Source: CF-118 sp035934385
Lineage (GTDB): Bacteria; Chloroflexota; Dormibacteria; Dormibacterales; Dormibacteraceae
Direction of reading: 5' to 3'
DNA: 64,000 bases
NCBI GenBank assembly: GCA_035934385.1
Contig: DASYXY010000048.1
Span: 37,181 to 101,180, forward strand
Under the pieces are notes generated by a model. It was not told where the DNA came from. It saw only the letters and a list, made by a program, of their open reading frames with translations, and made no database searches. The stretch's first letter is position 1. The number at the start of each line of letters is the position of its first letter. Position numbers and translations under genes: made by a program. Shown piece after piece: positions 8,102-17,026 of the stretch.

Positions 8102-10378
8102 GTGCCGGAAGGTCTGATCATCGTCGAGAGCCCCGCCAAGGCGAGGACTTTGAAGCGGTTCCTGGGAGACCGTTTCGACGTCCTGGCCTCGATGGGCCAC
8201 GTCCGCGACCTGCCGGAGAAGGAGCTCGGCGTCGACGTGGAGAAGGGGTTCAAGCCTCACTACGAGGTCGTCGACGACCGCCAGAAGACGATCACCGAAC
8301 TCCGTGCCGCGGTCAAGAAGGACTCGGGCCAGGTCATCCTCGCGTCCGACCCGGACAGGGAAGGAGAAGCGATCGCCTGGCACCTGGCCGAGGTCCTGCA
8401 CCTGCGGGCGCCCAAGCGCATCGAGTTCCACGAGATCACCTCGGACGCGGTCCGTCGCGCGCTGGAGGCGCCGCGGGAGATCGACATGCGGCTCGTGAAC
8501 GCGCAGCAGGCGCGCCGCGTGGTCGACCGGCTGGTTGGCTTCGGGCTCAGCCCGTTCCTCTGGAGCAAGGTCCAGAAGGGCATCGGCGCGGGCCGGGTCT
8601 CCTCGGTGGCCCTACGCCTGGTGGTCGATCGTGAGGAGGAGATCCGCAAGTTCGTGCCGGTCGAGTCCTGGACGATCGATGCGGAGCTTTCGAAGCTGGG
8701 ATCCGCCGAGCACTTCCTGGCGAGGCTGAACCGCGCCGCGGGTACTCCGGCTGCCGGCGAGGACACGAAGCTCGAGGTGCGAACGCAGGCCGAGGCAGAC
8801 GAGCTTGTGGCCAAGCTCGAGGGCGCCGCCTACAAGGTGATCGGCGTCGAGAAGAAGCGCCGCACCAAGAGCTCATACCTGCCCTACATCACATCGACGA
8901 TGCAGCAGGACGCCTCAAGCCGGTTGCGGTTCCGGCCGCGGAACACGATGCGAGTCGCGCAGCAGCTGTACGAAGGCATCGAGCTGGGTGCTGAGGGTGC
9001 GACGGGTCTGATCACGTATATGCGCACGGACTCCACGCGCATCTCCGATGAGGCTGAGGGCCGCGTGAAGGCTTGGATCGCGGACAAGCACGGCTCGAAG
9101 TACGTCGGCGGCCCGCGGGCCGCGAAGGCGGCTCCCGGCGCCCAGGATGCGCATGAGGCGATCCGGCCGACCGACATCAACCGCACGCCGGATTCGATAC
9201 GCGAGCACCTCACGCCCGAGCAGTTCAAGCTGTACGACCTCATCTGGCGGCGCTTCGTCGCGAGCCGGATGGCGCCGGCGGTTTACGACCAGACGCAGGT
9301 CGAGATCGAGGGCGGCCAGTACATCTTCAGAGCCACGGGGTCCGTGCTCGCCTTCGATGGTTTCTACGCCGTGTGGCCGCGCGACGACGAGAACGGAACG
9401 CAGGAGCTGCCCGCGCTGGCGGACGGCGAGGCGCTCGATTTCCACGGCCTGAAGCCCGAGCAGCACTTCAGCCAGCCGCCGCCGCGATACACCGAGGCGA
9501 CGCTCATCAAGGAGCTGGAGCAGCGCGGCATCGGCAGGCCCTCGACCTACGCCCCCATCGTCGAGACCATCACCAAGGACCACGGGTACGTCGAGATCAA
9601 AGAGAGGCGGCTACACCCGACCCAGATCGGTGAGGCGGTGAACTCGATCATGGTCGACCGCTTCAAGGTCATCTCTGACGACGAGTACACGGCGACCCTG
9701 GAGAAGAGGCTGGACCTGGTCGAGAGCGGCCGAGAGGACTGGGTGCCCGTGGTCAGTGGGTTCTACGGGCCGCTGCAGAAGATGCTGACCGAAGCCCAGG
9801 AGGCGATGCCCGCTGACACCGACGAGGTGTGCCCACTCTGTCACGAAGGCCACCTGGTCCGCAAGGCGAGCCGGTTCGGTCCGTTCATGGGCTGCTCGCG
9901 GTATCCGAAGTGCAAGTTCCGCCGGGCGCTCACCGTGAACGGCGAAGCCGCGCAGCCAAAGTTGCTCGAGGAGCCGTGCCCGGTTTGCGGGCGTCCTCTG
10001 CAGCTACGCACCGGCCGCTACGGCGAGTTCGTCGGCTGCTCGGGTTACCCCGACTGCAAGTACATCAAGAAGGATGCGTCGCAATCGGCGGCCAAGCCCA
10101 CCGGCCAGAAGTGCCCGCAGTGCGGTGAGGGTGAGCTGGTCGAGCGCACCGGCCGGTACGGGCCGTTCGTCGCGTGCTCGCGGTACCCCGAATGCAAGTA
10201 CCGAGCCAACGTCGGCAAGGACGGCAAGGCGAAAGAGGGACCGAAGCTGCTAGATGAACCGTGTCCGATCTGCGGCAAGCCGCTGGTCGAGCGCCGCGGC
10301 CGCTACGGACTGTTCAAGTCCTGCTCCGACTACCCAAGCTGCCCCGGCCCGAAGGGCGTGAAGAAGGTCGAGGTCTAG
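8102..10378 (+). CDS. topA: DNA topoisomerase I (type IA)
   Basis: A 758-residue type IA topoisomerase that relaxes negative supercoils. The Toprim domain is at the N-terminus (IVESPAKA, then ASDPDREGEAIAWHL). The catalytic tyrosine is Y306 in GLITYMRTDSTR. The C-terminus has four Cys4 zinc-ribbon repeats, each with a CPxC...CSxYPxC pattern, beginning near residue 578. The GTG start at 8102 has an AGGAAGAG ribosome-binding site immediately upstream. It is separated from dprA by 63 bp. Confidence 0.97.
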   Translation: MPEGLIIVESPAKARTLKRFLGDRFDVLASMGHVRDLPEKELGVDVEKGFKPHYEVVDDRQKTITELRAAVKKDSGQVILASDPDREGEAIAWHLAEVLHLRAPKRIEFHEITSDAVRRALEAPREIDMRLVNAQQARRVVDRLVGFGLSPFLWSKVQKGIGAGRVSSVALRLVVDREEEIRKFVPVESWTIDAELSKLGSAEHFLARLNRAAGTPAAGEDTKLEVRTQAEADELVAKLEGAAYKVIGVEKKRRTKSSYLPYITSTMQQDASSRLRFRPRNTMRVAQQLYEGIELGAEGATGLITYMRTDSTRISDEAEGRVKAWIADKHGSKYVGGPRAAKAAPGAQDAHEAIRPTDINRTPDSIREHLTPEQFKLYDLIWRRFVASRMAPAVYDQTQVEIEGGQYIFRATGSVLAFDGFYAVWPRDDENGTQELPALADGEALDFHGLKPEQHFSQPPPRYTEATLIKELEQRGIGRPSTYAPIVETITKDHGYVEIKERRLHPTQIGEAVNSIMVDRFKVISDDEYTATLEKRLDLVESGREDWVPVVSGFYGPLQKMLTEAQEAMPADTDEVCPLCHEGHLVRKASRFGPFMGCSRYPKCKFRRALTVNGEAAQPKLLEEPCPVCGRPLQLRTGRYGEFVGCSGYPDCKYIKKDASQSAAKPTGQKCPQCGEGELVERTGRYGPFVACSRYPECKYRANVGKDGKAKEGPKLLDEPCPICGKPLVERRGRYGLFKSCSDYPSCPGPKGVKKVEV

Positions 10379-10395
10379 GTTTCAGGGGTTCTGGG

Positions 10396-10401
10396 TATAC
10401 T
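10396..10401 (+). promoter_or_regulatory. Candidate -10 element for the rpsB operon (TATACT)
   Basis: TATACT lies 18 bp after the topA stop and about 106 bp before the rpsB start. It sits just upstream of the structured leader, so the predicted transcript would begin near the first hairpin. No good -35 hexamer is visible at 16-18 bp. Confidence 0.4.
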
Positions 10402-10409
10402 CCAGCAGC

Positions 10410-10498
10410 CGGTTAGCGAAAGCGAACCGAGTTAGCACGCCCGGGGCAAACCCCCTGTCCTGCGAAGGCCAGAACCGGGCGGAAGGACAACAGGGAGG
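10410..10498 (+). promoter_or_regulatory. Structured 5' leader of rpsB, candidate autoregulatory element
   Basis: The leader can fold into several helices. A 5-bp stem CGGTT/AACCG is capped by GC-GAAA-GC, a GNRA tetraloop (10410-10429). GCCCGG (10439-10444) pairs with CCGGGC (10475-10480), competing with a GGGG-CAAA-CCCC hairpin (10443-10454). CCCTGT plus CCT (10453-10461) pairs with AGG and ACAGGG (10484-10495). The last arm covers part of the AGGGAGG ribosome-binding site (10492-10498), which is 9 nt before the rpsB GTG. This is the geometry of a ribosomal-protein feedback leader. It matches no leader family I recognise. Confidence 0.5.
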
Positions 10499-10507
10499 CA
10501 ATCGAAC

Positions 10508-11356
10508 GTGGCACAAGTGACTTTGAAGCAGCTGCTGGAAGCAGGTGTCCATTTCGGACATCAGACCAGCCGCTGGAATCCGAAGATGAAGACCTACATC
10601 TTCACGGCCCGTAACGGCATCCACATCATCGACCTGCAGAAGACGGTGCGACTGCTCGACGACGCGTGGGATTTCGTGCGCGGCGTCGCGGCAAGCGGCC
10701 GGCCGGTGCTGTTCGTCGGCACCAAGAAGCAGGCCCAGGAGACGATCCAGGTCGAGGCGGCGCGATGCGGGATGTACTTCGTGAACCGCCGCTGGATGGG
10801 CGGCATGCTCACCAACTTCTCGACCGTGAAGAAAAGGATCGAGCGGCTCCAGGAGCTGCGCAAGATGCAGCAGGAAGGGCAGTTCGAGAACATGCCGAAG
10901 AAAGAGGCGAAGAAGCTCCAGGACGAGCTCGACCGCCTGATGTTCCACTTCGATGGAATCGCCGACATGAAGCGTCTGCCCGGTGCGATCTACGTCGTCG
11001 ACCCTCGCAAGGAGCACATCGCGGTCACCGAGGCCAACCGGCTCAAGATCCCGGTGGTCGCGATCACGGACTCCAACTGCGACCCCGACCTGATCACCTT
11101 CGTGATCCCCGGCAATGACGACGCGATCCGCGCCGTCAAGCTGCTGACCGGAAAGATCGCGGACGCGTGCCAGGAGGGTCGCCAGGAGGCGCAGGCGCGC
11201 GGCGAGATCCTGCCCGAGGTCGAGGAGCGCGAGTTCCTCGAGACGCCTCGCTATGAAGAGATCGAGGAGTACCTCGAAGACGAGGAGGACTACCTGCCGA
11301 CCGTCTCCGAGGAGGAGTTCATCGGCCGCACCGCCGACGACGAGGAGTCGCGGTGA
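10508..11356 (+). CDS. rpsB: 30S ribosomal protein S2
   Basis: A 282-residue S2. The family N-terminus is clear (VTLKQLLEAGVHFGHQTSRW), as are the RRWMGGMLTNF and VAITDSNCDPD segments. The start is GTG with an AGGGAGG site 9 nt upstream. The protein is longer than the usual ~230-250 residues because of a strongly acidic tail of about 45 residues. It heads the classical rpsB-tsf-pyrH-frr order, and its stop overlaps tsf. Confidence 0.98.
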   Translation: MAQVTLKQLLEAGVHFGHQTSRWNPKMKTYIFTARNGIHIIDLQKTVRLLDDAWDFVRGVAASGRPVLFVGTKKQAQETIQVEAARCGMYFVNRRWMGGMLTNFSTVKKRIERLQELRKMQQEGQFENMPKKEAKKLQDELDRLMFHFDGIADMKRLPGAIYVVDPRKEHIAVTEANRLKIPVVAITDSNCDPDLITFVIPGNDDAIRAVKLLTGKIADACQEGRQEAQARGEILPEVEEREFLETPRYEEIEEYLEDEEDYLPTVSEEEFIGRTADDEESR

Positions 11357-11967
11357 TGGCGGTATCGCTGGACCAGGTCAAGAAGCTCCGCGACCTTTCC
11401 GGGGCCGGGATGATGGATTGCAAGAGCGCGCTCGAGGAGGCGGACGGCGACCTCGAGAAGGCGTACACCATCCTGCGTGAGAAAGGAATCGCCAAGGCCG
11501 CCAAGCGGGCCGGCCGCTCGACGGGCCAAGGCGTCGTCGAGGCGTACCTGCACAAGACGGGTGACGACTACCCGCCGCAGGTGGGCGTGCTCGTTGAGGT
11601 CAACTGCGAGACGGACTTCGTGGCCAAGGGCGATGACTTCCGGCGGCTGACTCGAGAGCTCGCGCTGCACATCGCGGCTGCCGGTCCGCGCTGGGTGTCG
11701 CGCGAGGACGTTCCTGACGAGATCCTGATCGAAGAACGAAACCTCTACGAGCGCAAGGCCGAGCAGGACGGGAAGCCGAAGCAGGCCGTCCCCAAGATCG
11801 TCGAAGGGCAGGTCGAGAAGTTCATCCAGGAGAACGTGCTGCTGGAGCAGCCGTACTTCCGCGACCCGAAGCGCCCCGTCAAGGACCTGATCGCGGAGAA
11901 CGTCTCCAAGCTCCAGGAAAACATCACCGTCAGGCGGTTCTCGCGCTTCAACGTCAGAGAGGCATAA
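11356..11967 (+). CDS. tsf: Translation elongation factor Ts
   Basis: A 203-residue EF-Ts, the nucleotide exchange factor of EF-Tu. It has both signatures, LRDLSGAGMMDCKSALEEA near the N-terminus and EVNCETDFVAK in the core. It is the short form (about 200 residues) with one core subdomain, as in Thermus and many Gram-positive relatives. The ATG at 11356 forms TGATG with the rpsB stop; an in-frame GTG one codon earlier is also possible. Confidence 0.97.
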   Translation: MAVSLDQVKKLRDLSGAGMMDCKSALEEADGDLEKAYTILREKGIAKAAKRAGRSTGQGVVEAYLHKTGDDYPPQVGVLVEVNCETDFVAKGDDFRRLTRELALHIAAAGPRWVSREDVPDEILIEERNLYERKAEQDGKPKQAVPKIVEGQVEKFIQENVLLEQPYFRDPKRPVKDLIAENVSKLQENITVRRFSRFNVREA

Positions 11968-11981
11968 CCTCTAGGAGCACG

Positions 11982-12710
11982 ATGGTCGACCGTTCGCCCA
12001 AGTACAACCGCGTCCTGCTCAAGCTGAGCGGCGAAGCGCTCGGTGGGCAGCGCGATTACGGCATCGACCTCGAGGTCGTGCGCACGATCGCGGCGCAGAT
12101 CAAGCGCGTCCACGAGATGGGCGTCCAGATCGCGCTGGTCGTCGGCGGCGGCAACATCTTTCGCGGCCTGGCTGCAAGCAACCAGGGCTTCGATCGCGCG
12201 ACGGGCGACTACATGGGAATGCTGGCCACGGTCATCAACGCCCTGGCATTGCAGGACGCGCTCGAGAGGACCGGCATTCCGGCGCGAACGATGACCGCGA
12301 TCCAGATGCCGCAGGTCGCTGAGCCTTACATCCGCCGGCGCGCGGTGCGTCACCTGGAGAAGGGCCGCGTCGTCATCATGGCGGCCGGCACAGGCAACCC
12401 GTACTTCACGACGGACACCACGGCCGCCCTGCGCGCCGTGGAGATCGAGGCGGACGTGATCCTCAAGGCGACTCGCGTCGACGGGGTCTACACCGCCGAC
12501 CCGAAGCGCGATCCCAAGGCGGTGATGCTGCCGCGGCTCGACTACCTCGAGGTGCTCAATCGGGGCATCGAGGTCATGGACAACACCGCCTTGACGCTCT
12601 GCATGGACAATGACGTGCCGATCGTGGTCTTCAACCTGCTCACGCCCGGCAACATCGAACGGGTCGTGCTCGGCGAAGAGATCGGCACGCTTGTGGGGGC
12701 TGGAACGTGA
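11982..12710 (+). CDS. pyrH: UMP kinase
   Basis: A 242-residue hexameric bacterial UMP kinase of the amino-acid-kinase fold, making UDP from UMP. Visible signatures are VLLKLSGEAL, VVGGGNIFRG, GTGNPYFTTDT and KATRVDGVYTADP. It follows tsf by 14 bp and overlaps frr by four bases (GTGA), as in many bacteria. Confidence 0.98.
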   Translation: MVDRSPKYNRVLLKLSGEALGGQRDYGIDLEVVRTIAAQIKRVHEMGVQIALVVGGGNIFRGLAASNQGFDRATGDYMGMLATVINALALQDALERTGIPARTMTAIQMPQVAEPYIRRRAVRHLEKGRVVIMAAGTGNPYFTTDTTAALRAVEIEADVILKATRVDGVYTADPKRDPKAVMLPRLDYLEVLNRGIEVMDNTALTLCMDNDVPIVVFNLLTPGNIERVVLGEEIGTLVGAGT

Positions 12711-13264
12711 TCGATCCCATCCTTCGCGACGCCGAGTCGAAGATGGCCAAATCGGTCGACCACTTCGGCGGCGAGCTCGCGACCATCCGCACCGGCCGCG
12801 CCAATCCCGCCCTGATCGACAAGGTGATGGTCCCCTACTACGGGACGCCGACTCCGCTCAACCAGCTGGCGCAGATCAGCGCGCCGGAGCCGAGGCTGCT
12901 GGTGGTGCAGGTCTACGACAAGAGCCAGATCGGCGCGATCGAGAAGGCGCTGCGCTCGGGAGACATGGGCCTGAACCCCGCCAATGACGGCCAGCTGATC
13001 CGCGTGCCCATCCCGCCCCTGACCGAAGAGCGGCGCAAGGAGTACGTGCGCCTGGTGCGGCAGAAGGCTGAGGAGGCGAGGGTGGCGATCCGCAACGTCC
13101 GCCGCGACGAGATCCATCGACTCGACCAGATGACCAAGAACGGCGAGGTGGCGGAGGACGACTCCAAGCGCGGGCACGCCCGCCTGCAGAAGATCACCGA
13201 GGCTCAGGTCGAGCGCGTGGACGCGCTGGCGGCGCGGAAAGAGCACGAGGTTCTCGAGGTCTAG
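12707..13264 (+). CDS. frr: Ribosome recycling factor
   Basis: A 185-residue RRF, which splits post-termination ribosomes with EF-G. The pattern GELATIRTGRANPALIDKV and the C-terminal DEIHRLDQMTKNGEVAEDD helix identify it. It starts at GTG within the pyrH stop (GTGA overlap). Length is exactly that of the family. Confidence 0.98.
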   Translation: MIDPILRDAESKMAKSVDHFGGELATIRTGRANPALIDKVMVPYYGTPTPLNQLAQISAPEPRLLVVQVYDKSQIGAIEKALRSGDMGLNPANDGQLIRVPIPPLTEERRKEYVRLVRQKAEEARVAIRNVRRDEIHRLDQMTKNGEVAEDDSKRGHARLQKITEAQVERVDALAARKEHEVLEV

Positions 13265-13279
13265 CCTCACCGGTACTCT

Positions 13280-14029
13280 TTGAGGGCCTTGCCCGCCTCG
13301 TCAGTGCCCCGTCACATCGGCATCATCATGGACGGCAACGGCCGCTGGGCCCGCGGCAAGGGCAGGCCGGCGAGCTTCGGCCACCGCGCAGGCGTGCGCG
13401 CAATCAAGCGGGTGCTCGAGGGCTGCGAGCAGCTGGGCGTCGAGGTCCTCTCCGTTTATGCGTTCTCGACGGAAAACTGGTCGCGGCCACGAGCCGAGGT
13501 GCGCGCACTCATCCGCCTGTTCCACGAGACCATGCAGCGGGAGATCGACGAGATGCACCGGCGCGGCGTGCGCATCGTCGTCAGCGGACGGCGCGACGAG
13601 CTGTCGAGTCGCATGCGTGATCGCATCGATGAAGCGATCGCCCGCACGTCGCGCAACACGAACGGTGTGCTCAACGTTTGCTTGAACTACGGCGGCCGAG
13701 CCGAAATCGTCGACGCCGTGCGGCAGATCGCAGCTGCAGGTATCAGCGCCGATCAGGTCGACGAGGCTGCCATCTCGGCCCGCCTCTACAACCCGGACCT
13801 GCCCGATCCCGACCTGATCATCCGCACCGCGGGCGAGCACCGCGTGAGCAATTTCCTGCTCTGGCAGTCGGCGTACTCCGAGATGCTCGTCACCGAGCGC
13901 CTCTGGCCTGATTTCGACGTCGAAGACCTCAAGGCCGCCATCGCCGAATACGCGTCCCGCATCCGGCGCTTCGGTGGACGGCCCGACAGCGAGCCCAGTC
14001 TCGAGGCCGCCGGGGGGGCGCGTTCATGA
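13280..14029 (+). CDS. uppS: Undecaprenyl diphosphate synthase (cis-prenyltransferase)
   Basis: An isoprenyl transferase of about 249 residues that makes the C55 lipid carrier for cell-wall synthesis. Motifs: HIGIIMDGNGRWA with the catalytic Asp, YAFSTENWSRP, and the C-terminal DPDLIIRTAGEHRVSNFLLWQ region. The start is uncertain. TTG at 13280 gives the longest form, but TTG 13289 or GTG 13304 are alternatives since homologues usually begin only a few residues before PRH. It overlaps cdsA by ATGA. Confidence 0.95.
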   Translation: MRALPASSVPRHIGIIMDGNGRWARGKGRPASFGHRAGVRAIKRVLEGCEQLGVEVLSVYAFSTENWSRPRAEVRALIRLFHETMQREIDEMHRRGVRIVVSGRRDELSSRMRDRIDEAIARTSRNTNGVLNVCLNYGGRAEIVDAVRQIAAAGISADQVDEAAISARLYNPDLPDPDLIIRTAGEHRVSNFLLWQSAYSEMLVTERLWPDFDVEDLKAAIAEYASRIRRFGGRPDSEPSLEAAGGARS

Positions 14030-14874
14030 CCACAACTCGCACCCCGCCCGCCTGGAGCATCAAGCCGAGCCCGCTGATGGTCCGCATCCTCAGCGCGTTC
14101 GTCTTCATCGGCGTGGTCGTCGGCGCGATCTTCGGCGGCACGTACACGGTGTATGCCCTCGTCATCCTGCTTGCGGGCCTGGCCCTGTGGGAGTTCCGTG
14201 GGCTGTCGGATGGTATGGGCTTCCGCGCTCCGCTCTGGCTGCTGTTCCCCCTCGGCGCGTTCTTCGCGTTCAGCGGCACGGTGCTCAAGCATGTGGACGT
14301 CGCGATCGTGCTGTCGCTCGCGCTCGTCGGGGGACTCGGCACATTTCTGGTCGTGCCCGGCCGGCGCCAGGGTCTCGGGCGGTGGGCTATGGGGATGGCC
14401 GGTGCGCTGTATATCGGGATGCCGTTCAACTACTACCTGCTGCTGTACACGGCGAAACCCAACGGACTCGTCTGGACGGTGTTCACGGTGTTCGCGGTCA
14501 TCGCCGGCGACGCGGCGGCGCTGCTGGTCGGCAGCCGCTTCGGACGCCATCCATTCTTCGCGACGATCAGCCCGAAAAAGACGGTCGAGGGCGCGGTGGC
14601 CGGCGTCGTCGCGTCCGTCATCACGATGTTCGTCGGCGTGTCAGGGGTGCTGGGCATATCGCCGGTACACGCCGTGGTGCTCGGGGTGCTGGTCGGCCTG
14701 AGCGCGATCATGGGCGACCTGGTCGAGTCCCAGATGAAGCGGATCGCAGAGGTCAAGGACTCTTCGAACCTGATCCCAGGGCACGGCGGCGTGCTCGACC
14801 GCCTGGACTCGATTCTGTTCCCGCCGATCCTCGTCTATTTCTATGTGTCGATGTTCGGGCTGCTGACCCGGTGA
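14026..14874 (+). CDS. cdsA: Phosphatidate cytidylyltransferase (CDP-diacylglycerol synthase)
   Basis: A 282-residue multi-pass membrane enzyme that makes CDP-diacylglycerol from phosphatidate and CTP. It has about seven to eight hydrophobic segments. The C-terminal family signature is complete: VKDSSNLIPGHGGVLDRLDS. It is preceded by uppS (ATGA overlap) and followed by dxr (GTGA overlap), the common bacterial order. Confidence 0.96.
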   Translation: MTTTRTPPAWSIKPSPLMVRILSAFVFIGVVVGAIFGGTYTVYALVILLAGLALWEFRGLSDGMGFRAPLWLLFPLGAFFAFSGTVLKHVDVAIVLSLALVGGLGTFLVVPGRRQGLGRWAMGMAGALYIGMPFNYYLLLYTAKPNGLVWTVFTVFAVIAGDAAALLVGSRFGRHPFFATISPKKTVEGAVAGVVASVITMFVGVSGVLGISPVHAVVLGVLVGLSAIMGDLVESQMKRIAEVKDSSNLIPGHGGVLDRLDSILFPPILVYFYVSMFGLLTR

Positions 14875-15965
14875 CGCGGCCGGCGAACGTCGCCATCCTC
14901 GGCGCCACCGGCTCGATCGGCCGGCAGGCCCTCGACGTCATCGACCGCAACCCGTCGCGATTGAAGCTCTTCGGTCTTACCGAGGGCACGCGCACGGCCG
15001 CGCACCGCGCCGAGTACGTCATCCAGGGCCAGGCCGGTGACCCGGATTTCGACGCCCGTGTGCAGACGATGGTCACAGACCCTCGCTGCGACCTGGTGCT
15101 CGTCGCGATCCCTGGAGCGCGCGCTCTGCCCCCGACCCTGGCCGCGCTCAAGGCGGGGAAGGAGATCGCGCTCGCCACCAAGGAAGTGCTCGTGATGGCC
15201 GGGTCGCTGGTGATGAAGGCGGCAGGCGAGCGCGGTGTCCGGCCCGTCGACTCCGAGCACAGCGCGATCTGGCAGTGCCTCTGGGGTGAGCAGCGCGAGA
15301 ACGTGCGCCGCCTCCTGATCACGGCATCCGGCGGTCCGTTCTGGGCCCACCCCGACCTCGACCTCGACCGCGTCACGGTCGAGCAGGCCCTGAACCATCC
15401 TCGCTGGTCGATGGGTCCCAAAGTCACCATCGACTCGGCCACCTTGATGAACAAGGGGCTCGAGGTGATCGAGGCGCATCACCTGTTCGACGTCCCGCTC
15501 GACCGGGTCGCCGTATCCATCCACCCCCAGAGCATCGTTCACTCTGTCGTGGAGTTCGTCGACGGGTCGCTCAAGGCTCAGCTCGGCCGGCCCGACATGC
15601 GATTGCCGATCGCGGTCGCGCTCGCCTACCCGGACCGGCTGCCCGACGCAGTGCCGCCCGTGCAGCTCGAGGAGCTGTCCGGGCTCGAGTTCCACGCCCT
15701 CGACGAGGAGCGGTTTCCTGCGGTTCGGCTGGCCCGCGACGCGGCCGCGGCCGGACACGGCAGACCCGCCGTGCTGAATGCCGCGAACGAGGAGGCGGTC
15801 GGCGCGTTCCTGTCCGGCGAGCTGCCCTTCAGCGCCATCATCCCGACCGTCGAGCGCGCACTCGCGGCGTATCCAGGCGGTGGCGAAGACCTCGCCGACG
15901 TGCTCGACGCGGATCGCTGGACACGGGAGTACCTCGGCGCCAAGTTCGGTAGGCTGAGGGCGTGA
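14871..15965 (+). CDS. dxr: 1-deoxy-D-xylulose 5-phosphate reductoisomerase
   Basis: A 364-residue MEP-pathway enzyme converting DXP to 2-C-methyl-erythritol 4-phosphate. The NADPH-binding strand is VAILGATGSIGRQALDV. The metal/substrate region is VDSEHSAIWQCLWG, followed by SGGPFW and VTIDSATLMNKGLEVIEAH. The GTG at 14871 is chosen because the Rossmann strand begins six codons later and it overlaps the cdsA stop as GTGA. With ispG nearby it shows that isoprenoids are made by the MEP route. Confidence 0.97.
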   Translation: MTRPANVAILGATGSIGRQALDVIDRNPSRLKLFGLTEGTRTAAHRAEYVIQGQAGDPDFDARVQTMVTDPRCDLVLVAIPGARALPPTLAALKAGKEIALATKEVLVMAGSLVMKAAGERGVRPVDSEHSAIWQCLWGEQRENVRRLLITASGGPFWAHPDLDLDRVTVEQALNHPRWSMGPKVTIDSATLMNKGLEVIEAHHLFDVPLDRVAVSIHPQSIVHSVVEFVDGSLKAQLGRPDMRLPIAVALAYPDRLPDAVPPVQLEELSGLEFHALDEERFPAVRLARDAAAAGHGRPAVLNAANEEAVGAFLSGELPFSAIIPTVERALAAYPGGGEDLADVLDADRWTREYLGAKFGRLRA

Positions 15966-17026
15966 GCGCGATCGAGTCCGACGTTCTCGTTGTGATCGGG
16001 ATCGCGGTCATGTTCCTGCTCCTCATCGCGCCCCACGAGGGCGGCCACTTCCTGGTGGCGAAGCTGTGCGGCGTTCGCGTCATCGAGTTCTCGATTGGGG
16101 CGGGCACCAGGCTCTGGTCGACGACACGCAACGGCACGCTCTACGCGATCCGGCTGGTCCCCATCATCGGCTACGTCCGCATGGGTGGCATGGAGGCCGG
16201 CGACTTCGAAGAGCCCAACGGGTTTCACTCCAAGGCGCCGCTGCAACGCATCGCGATCCTGCTCGCCGGCCCGGCGGCGAACTTCGTCGTGGCGGTCGTA
16301 CTGATCACAGGGTTCTGGCTGACCCAGCTCAACAGCGACCCGGGCAAGGTCGTGGCGATCAACACCGATTCGGTCGCAGCCGCGGCCGGGATCCGTCCCG
16401 GGGACCACATCAAGACGGTGAACGGCAGAGTGATCACCGCCCCCGAGAACATCCAGCAGCAGGAGCTGGCAGCGGCCGGCGCGCCGATCGCGATCACGGG
16501 CACCCACGCCGACGGCACCGCCTTCACGGTCGTTGTCACCCCCGTGTGCAAGAACGGCGCCTGTCAGATCGGAGTCTTCATCGCCCGCATCATCACTCCG
16601 CTGACCGCGGTGCAGGAGGGCGTGACGTTTCCGTTCCAGGCGCTGCAGTTCATCGCCCAGGGCATGGCCGCGCTCGTGACCGGCCAGGTGCCGGGTGGTC
16701 TGTTCGGAAAGAACGGCCTGACCGGCCCGATCGGCATCGCCGCGATCACGTATAACGCCGTCAACCAGGGACCGGCGAACTACGTCTGGCTGGTGGCGCT
16801 GCTGTCGATAGCGCTTGGCGTGACCAACCTGCTTCCACTGCTGGCGCTCGACGGCGGCCGCATCGTGGTCGTGATCATCGAATGGCTGCGGCGCCGTCCG
16901 TTCGACCGCAACGCCGAGCTCAACTTCCAGCGGTTCGGGCTTGTCGCGCTGCTCGCGCTCGCCGCCGTCATCAGCTTCGTCGACATCCAGCGCATCGCCA
17001 GCGGGCAGTTTTCAGGCGTGCACTGA
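15962..17026 (+). CDS. rseP: RIP metalloprotease RseP/RasP-like (site-2 protease)
   Basis: A 354-residue intramembrane zinc protease. The zinc motif HEGGH lies in the first membrane helix (IAPHEGGHFLVAK), a PDZ domain covers about residues 115-200, and the second motif reads ALDGGR near residue 300. About four transmembrane segments are predicted. The family cleaves anti-sigma factors or signal-peptide remnants; no substrate is apparent. The GTG start overlaps the dxr stop as GTGA. The residues before LDGG are LLA where PxPA is more usual, a mild variation. Confidence 0.94.
   Translation: MSAIESDVLVVIGIAVMFLLLIAPHEGGHFLVAKLCGVRVIEFSIGAGTRLWSTTRNGTLYAIRLVPIIGYVRMGGMEAGDFEEPNGFHSKAPLQRIAILLAGPAANFVVAVVLITGFWLTQLNSDPGKVVAINTDSVAAAAGIRPGDHIKTVNGRVITAPENIQQQELAAAGAPIAITGTHADGTAFTVVVTPVCKNGACQIGVFIARIITPLTAVQEGVTFPFQALQFIAQGMAALVTGQVPGGLFGKNGLTGPIGIAAITYNAVNQGPANYVWLVALLSIALGVTNLLPLLALDGGRIVVVIIEWLRRRPFDRNAELNFQRFGLVALLALAAVISFVDIQRIASGQFSGVH

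Noticed and set aside
10410..10460. GNRA hairpin plus GGCAAACC-like string resembling a c-di-GMP-I riboswitch
   Set aside because: The elements are in the wrong order and the rest of the aptamer core is missing.
13974..14870. Upstream extension of dxr
   Set aside because: It overlaps cdsA in another frame without conserved sequence; the Rossmann strand starts right after GTG 14871.
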